From assembly GCF_030867095.1 (NCBI RefSeq), contig NC_081825.1, positions 47,296,501 to 47,360,500 on the forward strand: DNA of 64,000 nucleotides, given 5' to 3'. The notes below the pieces were generated by a model. It saw only the letters and a program-made list of their open reading frames with translations. It was not told the origin of the DNA and did not search any database. The stretch is from Alligator mississippiensis. Lineage: Eukaryota; Chordata; Crocodylia; Alligatoridae. How positions within the stretch are numbered: position 1 is the stretch's first letter; the number at the start of each line of letters is the position of its first letter. Made by a program: the position numbers and the translations under genes. Positions 9,716-21,286 of this stretch are shown here, one piece after another.

Positions 9716-11879
9716 GATTTTAAATTAATGCTCATGAACTGTGCTGCCATGGAGGTGCTTTCATTTTCTATTTTTGCCTAGCATGTTTTACCACATAAAC
9801 CTGCAGGAAGCTGAAACATTATAATTGAGAAACGTGCAGCATCAGGAGATGAGAAGACATTTATTTTAATTTAGGGTGAGTGTTCCTATTTATTCTTACA
9901 ACCCTATGGGCTAAGCAATTACATCTTCCATTCACCCTTTTCTTAAAATATACTTTGTTTAGTGGAACTTCTAATTGGGCTTTCATATCTGGTCTTGACT
10001 CTTTCTTTATCCCAGACTCTGTCTCTAACCTTTAATATGCTTTAAAAAAGCAGTATTCCCTCCCTTTTTAAAAAATAACACCTGTCCTTTCATAATTACC
10101 CCTTCTTCTTTGCTTATTGTTATTCCTTGTTGCTCTGTGCCTAAGTGATCTTTTTTTTCAGGCTAGACTATTTGTTGCCTGTAAATGAAGAATGTTGAAT
10201 TAAGTCTGCAGAATGGGTCTAATTACACTTTCAAATAGGATTCATGGGGCAGAACAATCAAGGCAATATAATATTATCACTCTCAAACATGTTTGCCACT
10301 TATAAAGGAAGAATTGCACAATGTTTAAGGGTAGAAATAGTTAATAAATAGTAACTAAACTTGTAGATTAAAATTTAAAACATACCACAAGAAACCCTAA
10401 GAAGTAACTGTGTCACTTGGAGGGGAATGGAATGACTTTCCAAGTGGAGTCTTATTTCCATTTTCACTGTGCACAGCTAGATATTCCTGGCCCATTACTG
10501 TTGCATTCAGAATCATTCAGTGGTGGAAAATATTCTATGTGACACTTTTAGAAACTGCTTTTTCCTTTCTTGCTGGTTTATTTGACTTATTTGTGTATGC
10601 AGATATTTCCTCTGCACAATTGTGATAAATGAATGCGCAATTGGCCACCTAGCTTATGTGAAGCACTGCAGCTTGAAGTACCATTTTTCAACTTAAGAAC
10701 GAACATCTTATTGATATGAAAAAGGGACATTTCAAACCTTCTTGGGCTGTATATATCTTAGTCATCCTCTGTGTAAGTCTTTATACAATGGCCTCAAACA
10801 GCAAATTACTCATATACAGAGAATTAACTTGGTAAGAAGAAGTCCATGAATCCCTAATTTTATATTCACAGCCATGTTTATATGTTTTACAAAATGATGG
10901 TTCAAAACACTGAGGTCACTTACCCTTACTTGTAAAAACAAGTAAATAACACAACTATTGTACACTAGGATTGGTTTTATACTGGTTATAGCATCTCATA
11001 AAGTATTTAAAGTTATTCCTTTAATTTTTGGTGACGTAGCCCTTCCACATGCTCAAGTTTGATTTTGGTCATGCTAGTTTGCCCAGCACATCAATTAAAT
11101 ATTATTGCCTTTTTCTCAGTGCTTTCAAGGGCAAAACAAACGAGAGTTTCAGAACTCTAAAATCATTTTTGGCTCTCATTTTCTCATTTGAAAATTGGGG
11201 CAATCATTAAAAGTACTGACAAATCAATAGTTCAATAGCTGACACTTTCCTCTCTGCTTTATTCACACTGAAAACAAATTGAATGGATAGTTCCAGGTGC
11301 ACAAGTCATCAGCTGTAATTCTACCACTTCAAGCTTCTACATTTTATTAAAGAACCTAAATTATGGTCCTTAAATTGGTTTGTGTTTCTAATTTAAATGT
11401 TATTAATTTAAAAAGTTAAAAGAGCCCCAAGAAAATATTACTGAAGAAGTCAGCTCTCCTGGCATTAATATTAAAAAAAAAAATGGTTTTAATTTGTGTT
11501 TCTTTGCACTGCTGTGGGTTTTACAGTAGCAAGGCACTAGTTTATCAATCTGCATTGTCAGATGCACAATATGCAAAGTGTCAAACTGTCAGTTTTTAAT
11601 GGATGAATCCAGAACAGAGCAGGAAGGCCTTGGGGGAAGAAAGAGGAAGAAGAGTTTTAAATAGCAAAGGCATTTAAAATGGTGAAATAATACCATTTGG
11701 GCAGGCTGCAGCTTCAATTCACTTTACAGCTGAAATTAGAAATCAGAATTGTTACTGTAAACACCATGAACTCTTGGGGGGACAAATACATTTGATCCCA
11801 AATTGAATCCCTGGTTTTGGCTGTAGTTTAGTACAGTGACTCTGGAGGCTTTTAAGAATCATACCATAGTTACCCTCTT
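9716..11879. other. AT-rich non-coding sequence
   Basis: No recognisable gene or repeat. The stretch includes short homopolymer and A/T runs. Confidence 0.5.
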
Positions 11880-12300
11880 GGGCACATCCTCACGAGGGGC
11901 AAATAGCAGCAGCATATATTTGTGCTGTTGCTAGTCATTCCTGCATGCAAATTGCCCTGGGTGGGCTGGGCAAATTGCCCTGGGTGGGCTGGGTGAGGCT
12001 GGGGTCAGCACCTGGGCTGGCCCCAGCATCCTTACTTTGGGTGCTGGCTATCTGGCCGCTCAGAGCATGGCCAGCAGCCAGAATGTGGCTCTGGCCAGCC
12101 ACGCTCCAGTTTTGAGTGGTACACACTGCAGGCATGTGTGCTTTCCCACTTTTTTCTATTGCTGGATTTTTAGATACTGGAATTTCCTAGTATCTGATTT
12201 TGCCACCATGAGACAAAGAGAATCATGAGCACCATGTGCATTTTGCAGCATCTCAAAAGGCACTGTAAACTGCACATTCCCACTCGTGGAGATGCAGCCC
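11880..12300. mobile_element. TIR MITE, 'GGGCACATCC' family, copy 1
   Basis: The left end GGGCACATCCTCACGAGGGG and the reverse complement of the right end, GGGCTGCATCTCCACGAGTG, are related, giving terminal inverted repeats of about 20 bp. The GC-rich interior shares ordered blocks with 24735-25010 and 32111-32597. These include TGGCTCTGGCCAGCC, then GTTTTG(A/G)GTGG, then ACACACTG and CTTTTTTCT. A 24-bp unit (CAAATTGCCCTGGGTGGGC...) is tandemly duplicated at about 11948-11995. No coding capacity is present. Confidence 0.6.
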
Positions 12301-12380
12301 ATGTGTCCATTACATTCAGTATATGGTATATAAATAAACAAATATATATATATACACCATACATATAAATGCATGTGTAT

Positions 12381-12383
<3 letters not shown>

Positions 12384-12412
<29 letters not shown>
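12384..12412. repeat. (TA)n microsatellite
   Basis: An uninterrupted TA run of about 29 bp follows imperfect TA/CA-rich sequence from 12330. Confidence 0.95.
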
Positions 12413-12413
<1 letters not shown>

Positions 12414-13663
12414 CAGAAAAAAGTGATTCTAGACCTGATAATAATTCCAGAGCACCTATTGATTATTAATTGATGTAGAGAAGCTCATCTCCTCTGGAAG
12501 CCAGATTCTGATGAATTATAATGTCTTTTGTGCCTACTTCTATTCTTGATTTAATTACATAGTAAATTGTCCCAAGTTTTAAAATTCGGCATGTGAAATA
12601 TACCCTTATACTTTAAAATTCCATCCAGCCAGGTGGAGAATAGATTATACAACATGCACAACTAATTGTAACATTATAGAATGTAATGATTACTTGCAAT
12701 ACATGCTAAACAACACAAGAACTTGATCTTTGTTTTCTAGAGGACAATGTTCAATATCAGTCTAACTTGACTTGTATAGCATTCCTGCTGCAACTCACAA
12801 GAAAAATGTCTGCACCACAGCAAAACAATGCAGTTGAGAAGCTTAAATGATATTTAAATTGGAAGAAAGTCTTGCAAGGCTATAGCTTCATTATCTTATT
12901 ATAACCCTCAAATTATGTCAATATTTATGATTCTATTTCTGCCCATCAATCTGCTTCAGTGCCTAATACCCATACGAGGTGGCCATAGAATTGTTTTATC
13001 CTCATTGATTCATGATAAAAGAGAAGTACCATAACTCACCAGAGATGTAAGTTGCATAATTCTTTGCAGTCTTAGAAACAATGAAGGACTTGCCATACCC
13101 TAGAATATAATTATTATGTCAATGAAAACTGTCAGAAGTACTGCAATATGAGAAGCCAAGTTCTTGTTGATTACACCTGGGCCAGCCAGCTAGCTAGTTT
13201 GTTGTTGCTCCTGTTGTTTCGGATGGTTCTGGTTTCAAGAACAGAATATATTACCTCATGGAAGATCAATATTTAATACACTAAAACCATTTTAATTCTT
13301 CTATTTTTATGTTAACAATGAACAGTGTTTGTATTCACTAAGTTTCAATATTATGCTCATTGTAAAGTTTAATAGTCTTGTTTACCAAAGCATTGATAAC
13401 TATCTGTAAATGAAAAAAATGGACTGTGGCCTGTTTATTTTTCTTTTACATCTTAGAATATGTAACAACCTGAACAATCTAGGGAAGGAGCTCTCTGCCA
13501 CCATCTTCTGGAATCTAGAAGAAATGGTAGAATAGACCAAAACTTATTTCCATATGTTACCTATCATTTCATTTACTTTTCAAAAGTCATTTTAGATAAA
13601 GACTTGTTTACATTTTAGCTATATCAGTAATAAGATATCATTATATTTTTGTAAGAATAAGGG
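12413..13663. other. AT-rich non-coding sequence
   Basis: No recognisable gene, RNA or repeat. Confidence 0.5.
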
Positions 13664-14182
13664 TTAAAAAAGGAAACAAAATTTAACATTCCCTAACTGA
13701 AGAGTAGCCATAAGCAAATCTTTATTATAAAAGTAGGTAATGGTGCTATGTCCAAAGCATGGAGAAGGGACAAGAAAGCAATGAGCAGTGAATCTCTTTT
13801 GGTGAGGTTTCTTACTCCTAGATTTTAAATGATGTTGAACTTTCTCTACACCATTGACACAGCTGAGTGGACTCTTGTGGATCTGCATCTGGAATTGTGG
13901 ATGTTTTGTAATCACCATTAATGGATCAGAAGCTTCAGGACTTTTATTTAGCACCATGGCTAAAAGTATAGTGCCAAACAATGTGAATACAATAAAGAGG
14001 TGAGAAATAGGGTAGAGACAGACTGCAGTGACAAATAACGAACAGTTGGTATACAGTTGGCATTGCGAATCAGTGTAGTAGCTTGATGTGTATCTGTGCC
14101 AGATGTAAGGTAGTACTTCCTCCAGAAATTGTTTTAATGACTTCACTGACCATTGATAATGAACTACATGTCGGGTGCACAT
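13664..14182 (-). other. Unidentified 172-codon open frame, possible terminal exon
   Basis: The frame does not overlap any repeat I recognise and is long for AT-rich DNA. The predicted product begins MCTRHVVHYQWSVKSL. A Cys-containing stretch (YTDSQCQLYTNC) precedes one hydrophobic segment at about residues 50-76 (TAVCLYPISHLFIVFTLFG and on). A basic stretch (LKSRSKKPHQKR) lies near residues 119-130. That layout could suit a single-pass membrane protein with a basic cytoplasmic tail. A pyrimidine-rich run followed by CATGTAG, read on the minus strand just inside the ATG, could be a splice acceptor at TAG|TTCATTATC, in which case the ATG is not the true start. I recognise no family. Frames of equal length occur in this window inside repeats, so chance is a real alternative. 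Confidence 0.15.
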
Positions 14183-16172
14183 GAGGAAAAAGGTTGGGGG
14201 AAATACAGCAAAATGTTTAGACCATCAGAAGAAGAAACTAATGTAAAGGACTTATCAAGAGACACTTAGGAGTGAACTCCTTAGTTCAATCAACATACTC
14301 TCATTTTTTGTTTTGTTTTCCCAATGAATGCTGAGTTCCTTTCTCCCTAGAGCTCCCTTATTTTATATACAAGCTCACAGTACCTCAGGCATTATACTTA
14401 GATTAATGTAATTAGGGTTAGGTGGATCTAAGTGTTGAACTGCACACATGTTCAGGAAATTTAGATTGGGTAAAAAGTGGCCAGCCAAATCTAACTTAGG
14501 GCAGATGTTCCTGGGACCTGATCTATGGTCACACATCTTGCTTTAAGCCACATGATTGTTGATTGGGTTCCACTTATGGAAATGTTTGCCAGTGCCAGGA
14601 GCTGCACCAGGAATGTGAATTAAGTAATTTTCTGGGGGAGGGGAGGGAGGAAGTACTTTCTGCCTTTAAAACCTAGGGAAGATATTTGTTTTCTGCTGTT
14701 TTCTGAGCTGGATGCTTGAGCCACTGGTGTACACTAGTTTCAAAAAAGAACCGTTAGATATTTGATCATTGTTTTTGCTACCAAGAACACTTAGTGGTGT
14801 TGTTACAAATGTAGATCCCTCATAATTCAATCTGAGAGCAAAAAAGTGGGGTCAAAAGGAGGGGAGATTAAAAAAAAGAAAGAAAGAAATACTGCCTGCT
14901 ACAGCTGCTAATTGATCCCCTGTCCAACCCCATCAACCCAGTCCAATAAGTGAGTCTTTTTAGGTATGTGCAGAACCACACACAAAGATGAAGAGAACTG
15001 AAATTGGATTTTATAATTCTCAACAGTTTAGAGCCATTTTAATAATATACTGCCTTTCATCTGAAGACAGAATATTAAAGCACTTCAAAGCATATTTATA
15101 AGCATGGCAAAATAGGAAGAGACTGAGGGGTTTGAATGTGACGGATGAGATAAAGGGGATAATGTCAATGAAGCTATTGCTACGGGTGTAACCATGCCCT
15201 TCGTGAACATATATTTGTGAATAATGGCCAAGCATTTCAAACCTGATTTTAGATGTCTCCATTTTCTGAGTGCCAACCTTACTTAAGCTGCTGAATGACC
15301 ATCCTCTGAAAGTAGTGCCATTTTTTAAAAATATGCTTCTTTTTTTAAAAAAAGAATGCCTAATAGGAGGCTATTGGCTTGTCTACCAATGTCAGTTTCA
15401 GCTGTATAGCATTACTTCATTTTGTAATATGTGCACTATTGCTATTTAAGGCTATGAGCTTACCTACATTAATGCCCAAAGCAAAAATAAAGATGCAGCT
15501 AATTTCTCACATCTGAAAATATATTGGTTTGTAGAATAAGATAATTACATTTTAATACTTTAAAGTATGTTAAAGATTTAACTATGGACATATAAGTGAG
15601 CAGAAATATGCTATTTTAAATGTGATGAATTCTACACTTGAAAATAGTATTTAAGCTTTATAAAGACAGAGAATGGATAATATGGAAAATACAAATTAGA
15701 TGTATGAGAATAGTTTAAAACATCTGATGGAAGAACTGGAAGTATTTTTTTTCTGGGGGGAGGGGGGAAAATGACAAGTGGTAAGATATTCCTTTGCAGA
15801 GTTATTTATTACTATAGGTTTATTTCAGAAAGTAAAGAAGAATGTCTTGTTATCTATAGAGACATTTCTTTTGAAAATAATATGAAAATATATGTGTTAT
15901 ATGTGGAAAGTAATATTGGCTGCTGACCAAGCAGAACCATACTGGTGAACCCTGCCTTTCTACGGTGAAACCAATGAAGGATTGAGATAATGTCTGCAAT
16001 TTTTTATGCAACTAACTCATATTTAAGAGATATGTTTGAATATTAACACAAGGAAATTACTATGAAGCAGGGATTATTCTACCTCTGCCTATGGGTAAAT
16101 ATGTATGGAAAAAATATATATTAAATAGCTTGTGTTAACCAAGTTGTTATAAGTAATTACAAACCTGAAGAC
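14183..16172. other. AT-rich non-coding sequence
   Basis: No gene is recognised. A G-rich run lies at about 14632-14652 and an A-rich run at 14868-14890. Text near 14400-14540 (GGTTAGGTGGATCTAAG, TCTAACTTAGGG) resembles the ends of a degraded inverted-repeat element and is similar in type to 35985-36180. Confidence 0.4.
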
Positions 16173-16175
16173 TTA

Positions 16176-16852
16176 GGGCCTTGCTACATCTTACACTATG
16201 AGCTGCACAAGTGTTGATCCATGCTAGTGCTAGCTTGAGTTTGTAGCAGTCCCACTTCAGGACAGTGGGGACCTGCAGGACTGAAAGGAAACCCCGCCCC
16301 CTCCCATTCTGGGTTTCCCCCTGCCCCCCAGGGCTCCCCCAGTTCCTGCTCACCCCTGGGACTACCCCTTGCCCCCTGCCTACTGCCTCCCCCCACCCTC
16401 AGAGCATTATTTACTTGTGGTTGCCCATGCAGTCTGTTCCAAGGGAGCTGGCTGCCATTGCTACTGGGCTGTTGCTCTTCTGGCTTAGACAGCAGCAGAA
16501 GTGACTATGGCTGGGCAGGCAGTTTAACCTTTCCCCACCTGTTCCCGTAGGACAGACAGTGGGGGTAGTCACAAGTAGCAGCAGGTGGGGGGTGAGGGGT
16601 GCTATGGGCCTGATCTGGGCCAGCAGGGAGGCGGGGGGGGGGAGGGGCGGGTAGGTGGGAAGTTTACACTAAGGTGTAATCTAAAGTGGCTACACAAGTG
16701 GGGTAGCATGGATCAGAAATAATCCTGACCTGGAGTGGCATAACTATGAGTCACATAATGAGTGCTTAAAACCAGTTTCAGGTGTTAACATGCAGACAGT
16801 TGAGGAATTAAGAACTCCAGGAGCCACCCCAAATTATGGTATAACAAAGCCC
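16176..16852. mobile_element. PIF/Harbinger-type MITE with TTA duplications
   Basis: TTA at 16173-16175 and TTA at 16853-16855 flank the element. Its terminal inverted repeats are GGGCCTTGCTACA and, from the right, GGGCTTTGTTATA. A 3-bp TTA target duplication with short GGG-starting ends is the PIF/Harbinger hallmark. The interior is C-rich then G-rich, with no transposase frame. Crocodilian genomes are known to hold abundant non-autonomous elements such as 'Chompy'; whether this is one needs a library search. Confidence 0.7.
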
Positions 16853-16855
16853 TTA

Positions 16856-17727
16856 TAATGCAAAGGGATATGCAAAAAGAGGCAGATTATTCTAGAGTAG
16901 TATATTTACGGTAGTAATATATGTTGATATCTCACCTTTACTCTCTTTGCTATTTTACATTATCAGTACTGTTCTTATGTATTTACAGTGACTGCTGATA
17001 GTAGTCATCATTACATCGGTTGCCTGACATGTATCATTATCTCTAATAAAACCCTTTCCCTTCCAAACTAAATCACATGAATCAATAGTTCTAATACTTC
17101 CCATTCTGAGCTTTTACCTTGAGTGAGGATGAAGCAAGGGAAAACAGTTCACCTAAACTTCCCATGTTAGACTTGTGATGACCTTTGCTTGAAAACTTTG
17201 TGTGCCTCCATGCTTTGGGTCAGACTTGAAATTTGGCAGAGAGGTAGGTGGCTTGTGTGCTAGGGGTAGAGGTGTTGTTGTGCTTTTTTTTTGCCTATCG
17301 CTCTGAAAATCCGTGTACATTTGGCCAGAAATAGTAAGCCTAACTAAACTGTAATTCACATAAATTCAGGAAAAAAATGTTCTTTCATTTTAACAATTAG
17401 TCTCCAAACACTTTAAATTCCTAGAATTGATCAGACTGGGTACATGCCATCTATACAAAACAACTGAAAATGCCATACTGCAGGAATACAAAACTTAAAT
17501 CAAACTGTCCTTGTCTTTCCCATCAGCCATGTCCAGGGTTGGGACCAGGACCAGAATTAGAGTAGGGATCCCCTTTGGCCTTTGCTGTGCTTTCAGTAAT
17601 CCCTCCTCCATCAGCACCTGAGCAATGTAGAAGATGCTAGTATCAGATTCATATGCAGAATACTAAAGCAGATAGTTTAGAGGGATGTAAGTGAAAAATA
17701 GTTTGATAAAAATAAACAGAAGAAAAC
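16856..17727. other. Non-coding sequence
   Basis: No recognisable exon or repeat. Confidence 0.5.
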
Positions 17728-17794
17728 TGACAGAACAAGGAGCAATGGTCTCAAGCCAAAGTTGCAAGCTCAGTTCTCAAGTTGGTCTTGAGCA

Positions 17795-17890
17795 AGGGAA
17801 ATATAGGGAAAAAATATTTAGGGAAAAAATTTAGGGAAAATTTAGGGAAAAAAATGTAGGGAAATTTAGGGAAAAAATATTAGGTAAAAA
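17795..17890 (+). repeat. TTTAGGGAAAA short tandem array inside CR1
   Basis: About seven irregular copies of (T)TTAGGGAAA(A) with varying A-run lengths sit where the CR1 consensus has one TTAGGAAAAA unit. This fits slippage after insertion. Confidence 0.75.
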
Positions 17891-18048
17891 AACTCCCACT
17901 AGGAAGGTAGTGAACTACTGAAATGGGTTACCTAGACAGATGATGGAATCTCGATCCTTGGAGGTTTTTAAGGCCTGGCTCAACAAAGCCCTGGTTGGAA
18001 TGATCTAGCTGGAAATGGGCCTGCTTTGAGCAGGGGGTTGAACTAGAT

Positions 18049-18372
18049 CAACATTTCCCAACCTTTTTAACCCCATTGCACATTTACCTAAATAAAGAAG
18101 CATGGCAGCACACCGAACGCGTAGCGAGAGGGACGGGGGAGGAAGTGTGGTGCTCGGCCAGCTAGACACCGACGGGGAGGTTATGGTGCGTGGCTAGCTG
18201 GATGCTGACAGGGAGGGTGGCGCACATTTTGGGCTGGAGCCACGCTTCCCAATTGTCTGTGTCTAAAATAGCAGCAGGCAGGGGGTGTGGCTCCAGCCCA
18301 AAATGCTGTGGCACACCTGGACGTGCCTGATGGCACACCAGTGTGCCATGGACCACCAGTTGGGAAACGCTG
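18049..18372. mobile_element. hAT-type MITE inside CR1 copy B
   Basis: It is flanked by AACTAGAT (18041-18048) and GACTAGAT (18373-18380), an 8-bp target duplication with one mismatch. Terminal inverted repeats are CAACATTTCCCAAC and, from the right, CAGCGTTTCCCAAC, the common CAG(T/C)GTTTCCCAACC hAT end. The interior is GC- and CpG-rich, with ATGGCACACC-type text near the right end. No transposase is present. Removing the element restores an uninterrupted CR1 3' end. Confidence 0.85.
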
Positions 18373-18424
18373 GACTAGATTACCTGCAGACACCCCTTCC
18401 ACCCCTAATTTTCTATGAATCTAA

Positions 18425-19740
18425 AGATGGAAGGGCAGAAGTAAAAGAAATTGGGTCTTAAAGGGGAAGGAGACTGGGATGGGAAGCCAGGATGGGTTGA
18501 AGCTTGAACTGGTGGTGTAGACAGTCTGAGACTGTAAGCCAGGAGGAGAAGATAAATTTGAATTGAGAGGAATTGATTGAAAACCAGTTTTCCAGAGAAT
18601 GGGTGCTCAAATAGATAAGAATATGAAAAGGGGAGAGTGGTAGTTACTGGACATAAAGACTGAGATTTGGAATCTGAAGAAAATATAGAGGAAAGAGTGA
18701 AAATAGAGGGTATTAGAAGCTGAGGTTTGTAGGAAGAATGGCTACTGGCTGGATCAAGAAGCCAATGAATAGGGAGACTGGAACAGACTGCTAGGAAGGA
18801 GTCAAGGAAGGTTCTTAGAATGAGGATTGCAAAGACATGTTGGTAAGCAGTCTGGTTTAATGAATAGGCAACTGGGGAATAGCAGCTAAAATCCAAGTTT
18901 CTGGATGCAAAGGGAAAATCCAAAGGCAGAATCCAAGTTACAGGTTGAGTTCCAGATCAGAGACCAGATTATGAAATCCAAGGGGGAAATCCAAGGTCAG
19001 AGTCCAAATCACAGGCCAGGTAAGGATTCAGGAGTCAAAAGCCAATGCCAAATTCAGGATGAGTTGGGAAACAGCCGAAGTGAGGCCAAGAGGTCAGTGC
19101 CAAGTTAGGGTGACCAGCAAGTCAGAAGTTATGATACAAGATTCAAGGGGAATATTCAAAAAGCCTGAGTCCAGGAACAGAGCTGAGCAGAGTCAGAAAT
19201 CAAAGAGGCAGGAATACAGGATCAGAGATGCTTATCACAGCAGAACCATATTGGTAAACCTGCATTTATGCAATATTACCAATTATTTCTGCTGCCATAG
19301 GTAAGTAAAAATGGGGAGGCTGCTTTCCCAGCAGCCAGTCAAGAGGCTGTAAAAGTAACCAGCTGTAATCACTAATTAGATTAAGGCTGCCAGTCATAGG
19401 CCCCAGGTGACCAACCAGGCAATAAGTCCAGGTTGGACTGCCTGCTAAGGCCTTGAAAAGGATTCTCAAACTGGAAACTGGGCATAAAGGAGATATCTAC
19501 TTGGTGGGAAAGGTGTGAGCTGAAACTAAGATGAGAAAATCTAAGATGTGGGCACTGAGACTGTATAAGCAAAGAATAACAGAGAGGAGAGAGGATAGAC
19601 ATGAAATGGAAACTAGAAACCTGAAGAAAATATAAAGGAAAGTGAAAATAGATGAGCTGAACTGCGGTTTGTAAGAAAAATGGCTACTGGCTGGATTAAA
19701 AAGGTAACGAGGCCAAAGAAGTCAAGTAGGGATATCTTTC
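18425..19740 (+). repeat. Internally repeated, purine-rich LTR-like sequence
   Basis: A block at about 18670-18760 (CTGAAGAAAATATAGAGG ... ATGGCTACTGGCTGGAT) recurs in degenerate form at about 19618-19700, so the region contains a direct repeat roughly 950 bp apart. Between them, 18880-19215 is a degenerate minisatellite of (G)TC(A)GAGTCCAA(G)/AATCCAAG-type units. The composition resembles LTR-derived repeats, but no TG...CA ends or target duplication could be set. The 172-codon minus frame at 18405-18923 is a result of this purine skew. Confidence 0.5.
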
Positions 19741-20540
19741 TAGATACTGGACTGAATTCCTGAATCTCAGAATTCTTCTGTTGTTACTAAGTAGCTATGA
19801 AACCTACTGGCAAGCTGTAGAGTCCTTCTCTAGAACTTGCACACAGAATATATGGATATTCTTAATACTGCTAGCCGTTACTCTATTAGCTCAACATAGG
19901 TCAGTGAGGAGGATCTAAGGCTTCCGTCTCTGGCTGATGACACGTGAGTCTCAGAAAAATCCCATTTGTTTTTCAGTTTAAGAAATCATTTATAAAAAGG
20001 ACAGTAAAATTATGCTGTTATGGTCTCACAGTCAAGCATTCAGTTAGGAGGAGTTTAGATTCCTTATTTAACCTCATCTTACTCTTTTAATATTTATATA
20101 TTATGATAAATAATTACATAATCATATACTTTTCCTCACACTCCAATAAGAACTCTGGCCAAGATGGATGTTTTTCTTTAGATGGCTGGTAATGAAGTGG
20201 TCTGTTATCTGTAGGACCCCCTACCTTATCTGTTGCAGGAGTTAGAAGGTGTCTAGTGAATTATATATGGATTTCAGGAACAAAAAAAAAATTGAATGCT
20301 GTCTTCTATTCCTGCATCTGCCACTGAGTTCTTTTAATTAAACTGTGCTCAGCCGACCGCTAACAGTGTGTTTCTTGTTTTCAAAGTACCCAACTGATAT
20401 CCTGAAATCTGGTTTTCAGAAGTGCTGAGTGCCCAAATGTTCAAATGACATAAATGTAATGTTACAGACTTCTAGATCCCCTAAAAAACCAGGAATGTCT
20501 CAAACTGAGCAACCAAAATCAGTGCATAGTTTTAACCCTA
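19741..20540. other. Non-coding sequence
   Basis: Nothing firmly recognised. 19740-19960 may continue the LTR-like region. Confidence 0.4.
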
Positions 20541-20645
20541 ATCTCTCTGTACTTCTGTTCCCCATCTGTCAAAACATGCTAACCTGACAGATGTGTCATA
20601 AAGATAAATTAATTATCATTTGTGAAGCACACAAATATTATAGCA
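20541..20645 (+). repeat. MIR-like SINE fragment
   Basis: The order CTCTGTACTTCTGTTCCCC, ATCTGTCAAAA, CTGACAGATGTGTCATAAAG, then AATTATCATTTGTGAAGC matches the MIR 3' half (CCTCAGTTTCCCCATCTGTAAAATG ... GTAAAGCGCTT). It is old and degraded. Confidence 0.6.
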
Positions 20646-21254
20646 ATGGGTTTTATGGAGTTTATAAGGAGTTTAAAGAGTGCTGGAGTTTAGAGGAGTC
20701 TATAAGGAAATGAACTATTCTGCTTTCAGAGCAGTGTTTGAATAATATGAAGGAAATTAGGGTGGGGCTACATAATAAATAATGAGCACAGATACAAAAT
20801 ATTGAAAAGCTGATCCTTAAGTTAGTGTATTCCATCCTGTTCCACAAGCAACCTTAATTTTTGCATTTCCTAACTTCTGAGGGCTCGTCTTTGCTATCTT
20901 AATGTTCCTTTAATACAATATTTTGTGTGAAAATTACTATATAAGCATGCCAGAAAATTTCTGGTGGAAGTTTCAAAAAATTACAGGTAACTAAAAATGG
21001 AGCTAGAACAAAAATTGAAAACAGTGATTAAGTAATAGCAGGTGCTGCTATAATAACCCACTGCAGGCATGCATGGAACAGAACAAACAATTAAACATAT
21101 AATATGGTTCTTGCCTGGAATGTTGCTGCCTGAATGTAACACACCTAAAAAACCAACTGAATGAATTCTCAGGTTTTGGCAGCTCAGCAGTACTGCAAGC
21201 ATAATCTTTCTCTTGCTATTTAGTCCATATCAAAAAAGGAAACATTGGGTATCT

Positions 21255-21286
<32 letters not shown>

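Larger units (their letters stand above)
17728..18421 (+). mobile_element. CR1 LINE 3' end, copy B (interrupted by hAT MITE)
   Basis: The copy starts in the family's ACAGAACAAGGAGCAATGG block. It continues through GTAGTGAACTACTG, TGGAATCTCGATCCTTGG and GCAGGGGGTTGAACTAGAT to the tail CACCCCTTCCACCCC...TTTTCTATGA. At 17795-17885 the family's TTAGGAAAAA block has expanded into an irregular TTTAGGGAAAA array. A 324-bp hAT MITE sits in the conserved (G)GACTAGAT motif. Only the extreme C-terminal codons and short 3' UTR are represented. Confidence 0.9.

Noticed and set aside
17795-17890. Interstitial telomeric repeat
   Set aside because: Units are irregular TTTAGGGAAAA derived from a CR1 motif, not TTAGGG arrays.
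18405-18923. 172-codon minus frame rich in Ser, Phe and Leu
   Set aside because: It is antisense to purine-rich LTR-like repeats; composition explains the lack of stops.
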